Shown one piece after another: positions 1 through 9,827 of a stretch of DNA of 64,000 bases; positions within the stretch are counted from its first letter, which is position 1; every line of letters begins with the position of its first letter. The translations under genes and the position numbers were made by a program. The notes under the pieces were generated by a model. The model worked only from the letters and a program-made list of their open reading frames with translations, was not told where the DNA came from and ran no database searches. The stretch comes from Glycine soja (lineage: Eukaryota > Streptophyta > Magnoliopsida > Fabales > Fabaceae). The DNA lies in assembly GCF_004193775.1 (NCBI RefSeq), contig NC_041011.1:45887167-45951166 (forward strand), in the 5' to 3' direction.

Positions 1-2405
1 CGTTTTCCAGATCACTTTCCTCTCTCCTTCCTGTAAGAACGAACACGAGTCCCTAAGAGATATAAATAATAAGTTGGATGATTAAGAGGGAAAAAAATCA
101 TGAATTCGATCCTGCTAAGAAAACTATCATGTTAATAATTAACATATTGGTAAAAAAACAAGAACTCAAGTGTCCAAAAATTATAATTAATACTTTCTAA
201 GGGAAAGGAGAAACTCTAATGACCCAATAATCCAATATACATATCAAAGATGAGATCTAGACAGGCAGCATGTGGTCCATCCAATTTATGTGGACCTTCA
301 TTCCATCGTTTTCGCTTCATTAATTCATGAAACGCTGACACAATAATGTGCCATACCAATACCATATTCATGGATTAGTTATTGCACCTTATCATTTCCC
401 GTTAGACATAAGAATTGTAAATATATCTTCCTGTTTTTACGATTAAGATTATTAATTCTTAATATGTTATTCTCGTTTATAAGATTGATTATGTGTTTTA
501 GAATTTGGTCTTTATTAGTTATTACTCTATGTATATGTATATAGTGTTTATACTTTAAATTCCAATAATTCTTTGGTCTTCTTTCTTGTAGATAAATAAT
601 TTCTTAGTCCAAAGGCGTATCAAATATTAAAAAAAATATATCTAAAAAATGATTTATCTCTATCTAATAATTTTGATAATCTTAAAATTAAGTATTCATA
701 TTTTATTTATGATAAAAATTTAAATTAATAACTAAGGATGAAATTAAATAATAAGTACTATATATATATATATATATTAGTATACACAATCTTTTATTTT
801 ATTTTATCCAAATTTTAAATATTTTCATAGATGTTGTAATAATAATAATAATAATTTTAATCGTATAACAATATTTTATAAATAAATATTATTTATAAAG
901 AAATTATAGATTCATAATTTTTTTTATAATAATAGATTAACAAATTTAAAATATAGCAAGAAATGAAATCAAAATAATAATAATAATAATAAAATCTCAT
1001 TACTTTAATAGATAACACTTAATTTAGGCCATAATAAGGTTAACTAATTCAAAACTTCAACGATATCACATAATTAAAATTAATATTTTCAAAATGATTA
1101 AAATATTAGTTATAATAAAATTTTATTTTTTTATTTAAAAATATTAGTTATTAACACAATATTCAAATACATATAAACATAGTATACATATTAACAAAAA
1201 TGAATAATTAAATTTATATTTATTATATATTGTTTAATTTATATATAGGTATTACATTACTATTATTAATTGAAAAATAAAAATGAAAAATTCATTAGAC
1301 TTAATACTTTTTAAGACAACAGCTCTTTTGTTAAAAATTTAATTAGTTATTTTCCTCAATTTTAAATTAGTTATATATAATATAATATTAAATATTTTTA
1401 AAATAAAATTTATTAATATACGTATATTTTTTATATATAAATATTAAATATAAATAAAATTATATAATTTAATCAAACCCGTGTTTAAACCTAATCATTT
1501 GTATTTTTGACTTCACCGTTTTGAGTGTACGTGGTAACTTCTCATACAATATCAAAGAAGTAAAATTATTAATTATTGTGGGCCACTAGCTTTGATGGTC
1601 CAAAACTTTTGAGTCAAGTAAAGGGAGACAAGGGCCAATACAAGTATCCAATAAAGCGCATTTTATTATTTTTTTCCTTCTTAAATGTATATCTGTAAAA
1701 TAATTTATTTTGATTTTACTACTTAAATTATTATTTTTTAATTTAGAATATGATATTTTTTTATGTTCGATCTTAGTATTTGTGGTCAATGAGAATGCAT
1801 TATGTTTGATTTTACTACCCAAAGAGTTTATTTTGATACTTTATATATACATTACTTTTATTTTAACCATCATTTAAAATATAGGTAAATGTCAATTGTT
1901 AGAAAGCATATTAATGTGTAAACTATTTAATACATATAATCAGAAAAACAATATCAAATAATTGAATAGTTTTTTTTAATGGGAAATAATTGAATAGTTA
2001 GATAAGTTTAGTATTAATAATTAAGATTCCTAGAAAATAAAAAAATTTCCTTATACCAAATGTCTCATAATTCTCAACTTAAGATTCACAGTGAACATAA
2101 AATTTTGTCTTATACCAAACGTCCCCTAAGTGGGAGAATATAAGATGGGACATGAATTGATGATTTATATAATATAAAAAGCAAATGCAAAGTGGCACTT
2201 AAAGCAATAACAAGCAGGAAGGTGTAGCTTGCACCAAAGGTATTGCTTTTTTGTTGTTTTTGACCGCTTATGGATTTTGGATGCGATAGCTCTAGCATCT
2301 GTGCTGGAAATTTCCATTGCTGTCCTCTTGTCAACAACGTTATTTTGAAGCATCTATATATGTTAGAGTGATTTCACTCTCATTCCTCAATTTCATCAAA
2401 TTAAG
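1..2405. other. AT-rich intergenic DNA
   Basis: No supportable gene was seen. The stretch is very AT-rich, with short AT, AAT and A/T runs (AAT-type near 838-855 and 973-991). A minus-strand 62-codon ORF at 2165-2353 has a lysine- and cysteine-rich end but no family I recognise. A TATA-like stretch near 2353-2360 precedes the small plus-strand ORF at 2406. Confidence 0.6.
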
Positions 2406-2573
2406 ATGGCACCAATCACCACCTATTTTTTGATTCTCATGTCCTCAGTGTTCTATGTTTTCTGGGATGCACGTGTCGCGCTTGAAGAGTTCACTGTCCA
2501 TGACCATCTTGGCTTTCCAATGTCTTCATTGAGTTACTCCCTCAACCACCATGAATATCCAATCCTTCTATGA
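2406..2573 (+). CDS. possible small secreted peptide ORF (55 aa), unrecognised
   Basis: This is an ATG-to-stop ORF of 55 codons. The first roughly 25 residues form a hydrophobic segment (Y-F-L-I-L-M-S-S-V-F-Y-V-F) ending in A-R-V-A, as in a signal peptide. The remaining ~30 residues are rich in H, L and S and contain no cysteine. A TATA-like sequence lies about 50 bases upstream, followed by a pyrimidine-rich leader without another ATG, which makes a small transcript plausible. I recognise no family. It could also be a chance ORF or the first exon of a longer gene. The functional reading is inference only. Confidence 0.22.
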   Translation: MAPITTYFLILMSSVFYVFWDARVALEEFTVHDHLGFPMSSLSYSLNHHEYPILL

Positions 2574-2870
2574 ATCTCAAGCACAATATGCATCTCTCTC
2601 TGCTCTTTATCTCTCCAATATGATCCACTTAGTTTCAATTGTGTACATGGAGTGTTAAGTTATTTTTCTTTGTTTCACCTTTAATAGCGTGGAAGTGAGT
2701 TGTAAGAGAAAAAAAAAATTAATTTTTATAAGAACTCCGTCTTTTATTGTTAAATTACACTCTCTGTTAATTTCTAGAGAGTTTAATGAGTTTCTGTTGG
2801 ATATTATTCTCTCTCTTCGATTTCTTTTCTTTTTAGTTGTATAGACTTTTTTGTTCAATTTATATATTGA

Positions 2871-3550
2871 ATGCTGTTTATCCTTTCTGTTTTAACTTTC
2901 TGATTCTTATGTTCTGTGAATGTGAATTGGGAGATTAGATGTAATTTAATTTATCTAATTTTATATCGTGTATTAGGATAGTAAGTGAATACTCATGCTG
3001 ATCCAAAATTGCATGTAGGGAATGTAAAGCAGTGTTTTGTTGTCTTGATCTGCTGGATTGTCATGAAGAACAGATATCAACAAATATGATAGCTTCAAAA
3101 CAGAGTAAAGTAAGGGTTGAATGTTTTTTTTTGTTCTACAAATATGATGTTTTTTGTTTTGGTTTATATAAAAAGTTTACATTATTAAACTTTATATTTA
3201 ATAAAACCAATGTGATTGTAATTTCTGATTGTCAGTTCAACTAACGAGAGATGATCAATGGTTCTAATAAGACTTAATTGTTCTTAAAATACGAATTTAT
3301 CCTTGTCAAGTTCACGGTTAGAGCAACTAACGAACATTATTCTCTTTTATTTCCATTACAAGCTTTTCTTTAAAAAAATAAAATAAAATAAAATTATACA
3401 ACAATATGATGTTGTTTATCCTTTCTGTTAAGACATAGTTTTCTGATTTCTTATACTATATAAATTGAGAGATTAGAGGTAATTTTGTTATGTGAGTAAA
3501 TTTATCCTATTTTTTAATGTAAAATAGTTACTCCTGCTGATCCATAACCA
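2871..3550. repeat. diverged direct duplication, two ~140-bp copies
   Basis: The stretch at about 2871-3014 (starting TGTTTATCCTTTCTGTT and ending near CTGATCCAAAA) recurs at about 3408-3550 with the same order of blocks: TTTATCCTTTCTGTT, TTTCTGATT, a GAGATTAGA block, and TGCTGATCCA. The copies have diverged by substitutions and small indels. They are probably an old local duplication or two copies of an unclassified repeat. Confidence 0.5.
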
Positions 3551-4375
3551 ATATTCTGTTGTCATGACCCGGATAATCGAGTTGAATCTCGTAGCTTAAA
3601 AAAAAGAGGAGCGAATATGTTTTTATTCTTAAATATAATATTTTAATCACTTTTTAATTTTTATAAAAAAATTATTCATTTTTTATCTTTATAAAATCTT
3701 TATGTATTGCAATATCTCCTTATTAAGGACTAAAAATATATAAGTTATAATTTTTAGAAATTAAAACAAATAATCCTTTATAAAGACAAAAAAAAAAAAA
3801 AACACCATAGTATTAGGGAAATAAATAGATAGATATTTATTGTTTTATATGATAATCACGTACAAGATTTCTTTTTCACTTGATGATATATTCCTTTTGC
3901 TTTAAGTTGTTGTATCTCTTTTCTTTTGATATTTTTAGCCATCTTTTTCAATGCGTGTCACGTATAATTAATGATTGTTGTTTCCAAGACATAAATGCGG
4001 ATAAAGGATATTTGAAAGAAGCATTACATGTAACAGTGACTCGATTAAAATCAGCCCAACCCGTTTTCTGGTGCTTACATATGGCTTTCCCTGCGGATCC
4101 GGTTTAAGAGGGCCTTTCAATCACTCATGCTTCTAAAATCAAATTGGATAAATCCTTTTCAAGTAATAAATCCCTACAATTGATGTTAGCTAAAATCTAC
4201 TTTATTTCAAACATTTATTTTATATAACGAGATTTAAATGTGAAAAATCCAAAGCAAAAATGTTTACATTTCAATATTTTCTAACATATTGTCTGAGATT
4301 TATAATTGAATTTTTAGTATACATCAATACAAACCTACTCATGTTTTTTTTCGTGAATAGTAATTATCTCATTCA

Positions 4376-4600
4376 TCATGAATCAAATGTTGAATGCAAG
4401 GAATCACATATCAATAGAGAATAAAAGTTAGAAAATAATGAAGTCACCATTTTTAACTCATGAACAACTTCATTAGCTTGTCTCTTAACAAATCTTATTC
4501 CATAGGATGAATGAGTAATTAAAATTTTTCTACTCTCAACACCAATATCTCTTACTTCAGTTCGCCTGCACACGCTTCCCCTTCTTGAAGGTTCATGCAT
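4376..4600 (-). pseudogene. decayed RNase H-like (RVT_3-type) retroelement fragment
   Basis: The 74-codon minus-strand reading contains F-V-K-R-Q-A-N-E-V-V-H-E-L, preceded by S-R-K-I-L and followed by a short variable tail. Plant RNase H-like domains of non-LTR retrotransposons end in a similar F-V-R-R-Q-A-N-x-V-A-H-x-L-A pattern. There is no reverse transcriptase beside it and the rest of the domain is missing, so this is at most a relic. The assignment rests on that one motif. Confidence 0.4.
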
Positions 4601-5466
4601 GGTTGTCTCTACGATGTCATTATTGAAACCAATCTCTCTTGATCATCAAGAACACGCAAACTAGTTTTAGTGGTATTATGAATCATATGAAAGCTAGAAT
4701 ACACATTGCATGAGTTGCCCATGTTCTTATCTTTCACCAACCTTCTTTGATGCAATTTCGATATAAATTATCTCTTATTGATCTTTTGTCTTTGTACACT
4801 TTCAACTCTGGTGAAACTCCTCCTCCCTTCTAACCACAATCTCACTTCGAACATCCTTATTTTTCCAAACATTTTCATTCCTGCTCCCCCATTTGCTCAA
4901 TACAAATGCACTTATAATGCTACAAAGTGTAATAAAGATACAAATATTTATAATTTAATAATGATATGACTTAATTTTGTGTGATTTATATGAGAGAATA
5001 TTCAAATACACTCTTTTTATTTATATACATATAAATCATGAAAAGTTATCATCATCTTGTTACTTTTTGGTGATGAAATAATTTCAAATTTGAATTCTTA
5101 TTTCTTTAACATCATTTGAACAAAAATCTAATGTTCGACTATCATATTGATGGTGAAATGGTGTACAGAACATGTTATTCTTTAAAGAACAGATATTAAC
5201 TCAATAGATAAGTGAGGAATTTAAAGTAAGTGAAAAGAAGTAAACAGTTCCGCTTTCTGATTAGCTAAAATAGAGAAATGGTGAATTGGATATACCAAGA
5301 TTTTCAGTCTGAGACTGATTCGAGTGGATTTTAGTTTAATATTCTCATTTGTTTTGTTTGGCTTACCATATTTGAATAGTGAACCTATCTTTAACATAGG
5401 TTGAATGCTATAGAAAATATATACAGAGATAGATAGACAGATAAGAGAAGCACAAAATATAGGTAT

Positions 5467-5503
<37 letters not shown>

Positions 5504-6626
5504 ATCTCGATAATGTAGTGTAACAATTAAAACCCGTATTGCAGGAGTTATATATACTGACCCTGTTATAATTGAAATGGAGATTTTTTTTCAGTAAAAG
5601 AAAGCAACATTGATTGGTTATGTATCAATTTCTCTCATTAAAAATAAAAAAATCAACCTTTACTATCATGTCTGTGTTAATTTGATACTTAAAACAATTT
5701 TTTTTCCCCAAAATGTTCCTCTACTGCTAGGTGCATAGAGTCAACTTGTATGTTCTGGGTATAGAAATCCTCTAGTCTATCCAGTTTGAGCTACCTTTGT
5801 TTTGTTGTTTGCAACGCAGTCACAACAGTACATCTCTTGGTATGATACAGTTCTCCTCACTAGATCTCTTTACTTTCTGTAAAATTCCTGGTTTGTAGGT
5901 TATTTGACGCAGAATATTTTTGTAGTTTTGTTGAATCCTCTAAATGAAGTACTAAAATTCTAATATATAAACATTTGAATTGTGAAAAATATAAACCGTA
6001 AAAGGACAAGGTAGAAAATATTTAGATAGAGACCTAGACAATGAAGGCAATATTTGCTACTTAGTAATTTGAATTCATATTTAACTTATCTTCCTGTCAT
6101 ACAAATGTTATTATGCTTTTGTTTTTAATTCTTCTATCATATAGGTACTTTTATTTAACTAAGTTTTGAGCATCCAGGATATGAATCAGCCTGACCTGCA
6201 TATTATTTAGATGTAGCACTTTAAAGGGTTGAAATGAGTTTTATGAGCTATGAATTTGTTGTGTAGCTTTCAAGATGAAGAAGGGGGTTCTCATTTTGAG
6301 TGAGGTAATTCAGATTCTTTTTTAGCTGCATCTTGGATATTCAAGATGTTCAATTGCTCTTCTTATCTGAAAAGTTATACTGTATCTTACTAAGATCACT
6401 ATAATTACAAATAAAGCTGACATTATGCACTGTAATCTCTCGGGAGTTCAAGGACCGTGTCAGCAATGCAGGTTTAGCTCTTTAGCTTAGACAGTTAAAC
6501 ATGAAAGCAAGTCAATTGTCAATATTCTCATTTAACGAATGAGATTGGCATGCCTTTGCTTTTGTTTGCCTGAGAGTACAATTTCTGAAAGCTAGTGGTA
6601 ATTAAAATAAGTCTTTGCATTTACAG
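4601..6626. other. intergenic DNA with a TA/TG microsatellite
   Basis: No gene was recognised. A compound microsatellite, (TA)n at 5467-5487 running into (TG)n at 5486-5503, lies within it. The rest is AT-rich with scattered short ORFs that carry no recognisable motif. Confidence 0.6.
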
Positions 6627-6669
6627 GTCCCACATTGTGCACAACATGAAACAAAATAAGCTTTATAAA
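6627..6669 (+). promoter_or_regulatory. plant snRNA-type promoter, Pol III spacing (USE + TATA)
   Basis: GTCCCACATTG at 6627-6637 differs by one base from the plant Upstream Sequence Element RTCCCACATCG. It is followed after exactly 24 bases by a TATA box, TTTATAAA, at 6662-6669. In Arabidopsis U6 and U3 genes the same ~24-base gap marks Pol III transcription, whereas Pol II snRNA genes have a gap about one helical turn longer. The match in both motifs and spacing is seen directly. That the promoter works is inference. Confidence 0.45.
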
Positions 6670-6689
6670 GCCTCTGACAATGCTGTCAC

Positions 6690-6744
6690 CCATGCATTTA
6701 GGCCTGGTGAGCCTAAATGGTGGATGCTTGGACCTGAATTTTTT
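6690..6744 (+). ncRNA. candidate short Pol III transcript (~50 nt hairpin RNA)
   Basis: The start expected about 23-25 bases after the TATA box falls near 6692-6694. The predicted transcript then contains an eight-base-pair hairpin, ATTTAGGC with GCCTAAAT (6696-6718), with a seven-base loop CTGGTGA. Flanking CACC and GGTG could extend the stem past a bulge. It ends in TTTTTT at 6739-6744, a Pol III-type terminator, with a second T6 at 6760-6765. It is not U6, U3, 7SL or a tRNA by sequence. A CTGA just before the T-run looks like a D box, but no clear C box is present. It may be a new short RNA or a decayed snRNA-promoter pseudogene. Confidence 0.3.
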
Positions 6745-6824
6745 AAAACACCATTTTGCTTTTTTCTGCTGTTTGGTGGGTTTTAGTTGAGCCTGTTAAG
6801 TTCCTTCCACTCTAAAAAAAAAAA

Positions 6825-7168
6825 GTGCTGCTAGGTGCACCCAGCATTATTGTTGGTACACCCAGCACTAACCACGAAAAGGCAGAAATATCCCTTACGG
6901 ATCAAGTTGATTCGTAAGTTAATTTTTAAGACTTACGGATCAACTTGATCCATAAGTCTTTTACAGATCCGTAAGTTGATTTTTAAGACTTACAAATCAA
7001 GTTGTTCCATAAGTCTTTTACGGATCAAATTAATTCGTAAGTTTTTTACGGATCAAGTTGATCCATAAGTCTTAAAAATAAACTTACGGATCAACTTAAT
7101 TCGTATGGGGAGAAATTAGCAGGGACAATTTTGTCATTTTCAAAGAATGCTGATGCACCTAGCAACAC
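6825..7168. mobile_element. MITE with ~23-bp inverted ends and internal palindromes
   Basis: The left end GTGCTGCTAGGTGCACCC is matched in inverted orientation by the right end at 7146-7168 (GGTGCATC...AGCAACAC), with only a few differences. The interior is built from about half a dozen forward and inverted copies of CTTACGGATCAACTTGATCC and its variants, so the single strand can fold extensively. It has no coding capacity. Runs of nine or more A flank both ends. This fits a 9-bp target duplication (MULE-like), but simple A-tracts prevent certainty. Confidence 0.75.
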
Positions 7169-7177
7169 AAAAAAAAA

Positions 7178-8710
7178 GGATTATGAGCCCAATTACTGTG
7201 GTACTATGACAATTGCTATTTGCACTCTATGAATTGCTTCCAGAATGACGTAGAACAAATTAATTGCGCACATGATATTTACAGAAATGGATAGCTTTTT
7301 TTACTTGTTCCAACTACTTTCTTCATCCTCATTAATTGCAAGTGGTAAGTAAAACTTCAACATCCACCTCTCGCATCACATTAATGTGCCACTGTAGGTT
7401 GTAGTTGTAGTTGTAGGTGCTCTTCATTCAACGTGACCACTACTTGGACTAAATATAGGCAAATATATTCAAATGTAGTGTATGCATGAATAATTTAGTG
7501 AAATTCTAATTATATAAAGATTAATTTAAAAATTATGGAAAACCTGCATAATTAATTCAATAGAAGTTGTAAATTGAGAATGACTTCATGAATAGCAAAC
7601 TAATTTATCAAGGTAGTCTGCTCTAGTCCGATTCCACGGTAGTATTTGTTAGACATCTTTGAAAGAGAAGAAAGAAAACATACAAAATTTATGTTATGAT
7701 TGGTACATTTTTTAAAATAAAAGAGAATATGTGATTAAAAAATCACACATTTTGATTTCCTTGGAAAGTGGTTGAATCAAGGTGAACAATAATAAAATAA
7801 ATATTTCATTCTGTTTTTGATTAGGAAACAAACGTTGTTTCTACAATAAATTTAAGTTTAATATCTTTACCTACTCTTCCTTTATTACTGTAAAGGAAAA
7901 ATAAAGAAATCACGGGTGTTGGCGATATCATCTACGCGGGCTATTAGATTATTGACATCAAGATATAATATTAATTTAGTTCATAAATAGTATAGTTATT
8001 GTACGTATCTAACTTAAAATTTTGCTTCCAAACGCTCAAAACCCTGCGTTTCATACTATAAACGAAAATGCAGTGCTCAAGTAAGACTTCAAAAAATTCA
8101 CACACGCACACACAAAAAAACAAGTAAAACTTCAAAACATTTTCTTTTGTTCTGTCTCAAAACATCTTTATTAGTTTTGGCAAATTCACAAGTTTGACAA
8201 TTTTGCATGAGAACATCTTAAACTTTTATAAAGTAAAGTTCATATTATCAACTAATAATTTGTCAAAAGCATAAAAAAAATTATTCATCTAAAACTCGAA
8301 TCACTTTGAACTATAATTCAATTTAAATGAACTTATTTAAAGGAGTAAAAATATATTTTTTTTTCCACTCAAACAAACAAACGTTAAGATGAGAAAATAA
8401 GACATATGATCAACACTTAAAAAACAAAAAGCCATTTAATACAGGAGAATGCTATATAATCCATTTATAATCTGATTAGACACCAAGAAGTAACAAAATA
8501 AAAAGACATTTATTTCTATCACTGGTCATGTAAGTAACCAAAAGAAGACATCAAGTAGTTGCAATCCCCATTATTCCAAGAGGCTATTAAAGGATGAATA
8601 TAGGAATTTAAACGGAATATTAGTAAAAAAAAAGAATCATTATCGTTTTAGATGTTGTTTTAAATTTAAAATTAATTATATAGTAAGCAGTAAATAGTAG
8701 TAACAGATAG
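7178..8710. other. AT-rich intergenic DNA upstream of the hydrolase gene
   Basis: No gene, RNA or clear transposon was recognised. The part near 8711 is the proximal promoter of the next gene. Confidence 0.55.
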
Positions 8711-8719
8711 GATATAAAT
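8711..8719 (+). promoter_or_regulatory. TATA box of the alpha/beta hydrolase gene
   Basis: GATATAAAT lies 131-139 bases before the chosen ATG at 8850. Transcription would start about 30 bases downstream, near 8745. An in-frame ATG at 8721 falls before that point and is therefore unlikely to be translated. Confidence 0.5.
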
Positions 8720-8849
8720 AGTGAAGGAAAGTAAGAGTAAGATAAGAAAGCAGCTATTGTGTTATTGGGTGGAGTGTGAGAATCCAAATATCTGTATCTA
8801 TCTATCTCCCTCTGCAATTATCCATTTTCTGGGGCGCATTTTAGCAACA

Positions 8850-9827
8850 ATGGTGCACCCAATAGCAGAGGCAAACGAGGAAAGTCCGTTCGGGAAACTA
8901 ACGCCGGAAGAGTTCTACGCGCATCACTCAGTGAGTCACGGTTCCGAGTTCGTGACGAACCCTAGAGGTCTCAAGCTCTTCACACAGTGGTGGACCCCAC
9001 TCCCTCCAAAAACCATCATTGGAACCCTCGCCGTCGTGCACGGATACACCGGCGAGTCCAGCTGGCTCCTCCAGCTCACCGCCGTCCACTTCGCCAAGGC
9101 CGGTTTCGCCACCTGCGCCCTCGACCACCAGGGCCATGGCTTCTCCGACGGCCTCGTCGCTCACATCCCCGACATCAACCCCGTCGTCGACGACTGCATC
9201 ACCTTCTTCGAGAATTTCCGTTCTCGCTTCGATCCCTCGCTTCCTTCGTTTCTCTACGCCGAATCCCTCGGCGGCGCAATCGCGCTTTTAATCACTCTCC
9301 GCCGCCGCGAAATGCTGTGGAGCGGCGTTATTCTCAACGGCGCCATGTGCGGGATCAGCGCCAAGTTCAAGCCGCCGTGGCCGCTCGAGCACTTCCTCTC
9401 CGTCGTCGCCGCGGTCATCCCGACGTGGCGCGTGGTTCCCACGCGCGGCTCCATCCCCGAGGTGTCGTTCAAGGTTGAGTGGAAGCGGAGGCTGGCGCTG
9501 GCGAGCCCGCGGAGGACGGTGGCGCGTCCACGAGCCGCCACCGCGCAGGAGCTGCTTCGGATCTGCCGGGAGCTTCAGGGGAGGTACGAGGAGGTGGAGG
9601 TGCCGCTGCTGGTGGCGCACGGCGGCGACGACGTGGTGTGCGACCCCGCGTGCGTGGAGGAGTTGCACGCACGCGCCGCGAGTAAGGATAAGACGCTGAA
9701 GATATATCCCGGGATGTGGCATCAGATGGTTGGGGAACCCGAAGAGAACGTGGAGCTAGTGTTTGGGGACATGTTGGAGTGGCTTCGTACACGCGCTCAA
9801 CGCGCCCCCGTGCACGGTGTTGCTTAG
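8850..9827 (+). CDS. monoacylglycerol lipase / caffeoylshikimate esterase-like alpha/beta hydrolase
   Basis: This intronless gene encodes a 325-aa serine hydrolase of the plant MAGL/CSE family (Hydrolase_4). Members hydrolyse monoacylglycerols or related esters, and some cleave caffeoyl shikimate in lignin synthesis. Visible motifs are the oxyanion-hole H-G-Y (64-66), D-H-Q-G-H-G (92-97), the nucleophile elbow A-E-S-L-G-G (Ser139), Asp261 in H-G-G-D-D-V-V-C-D-P, and His291 in Y-P-G-M-W-H. The elbow has Ala where the classical G-x-S-x-G has Gly, as in some plant MAGL paralogues. There is no signal peptide or membrane segment, so it is probably cytosolic or peripheral. The ATG at 8850 is chosen because the upstream in-frame ATG (8721) abuts the TATA box. 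The gene is far more GC-rich than its surroundings. The substrate cannot be told from sequence; the Y-x-E-S-L-G-G-A-I-A-L pattern favours the MAGL branch over true CSE. Confidence 0.93.
   Translation: MVHPIAEANEESPFGKLTPEEFYAHHSVSHGSEFVTNPRGLKLFTQWWTPLPPKTIIGTLAVVHGYTGESSWLLQLTAVHFAKAGFATCALDHQGHGFSDGLVAHIPDINPVVDDCITFFENFRSRFDPSLPSFLYAESLGGAIALLITLRRREMLWSGVILNGAMCGISAKFKPPWPLEHFLSVVAAVIPTWRVVPTRGSIPEVSFKVEWKRRLALASPRRTVARPRAATAQELLRICRELQGRYEEVEVPLLVAHGGDDVVCDPACVEELHARAASKDKTLKIYPGMWHQMVGEPEENVELVFGDMLEWLRTRAQRAPVHGVA

Noticed and set aside
8721..8849. 43-codon N-terminal extension of the hydrolase
   Set aside because: The ATG lies only two bases after the TATA box and upstream of any plausible transcription start; homologous proteins begin near the internal Met at 8850.
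8928..9792. Overlapping ORFs of 68-163 aa on both strands in the hydrolase gene
   Set aside because: They are frame shadows produced by the high GC content of the real coding sequence.
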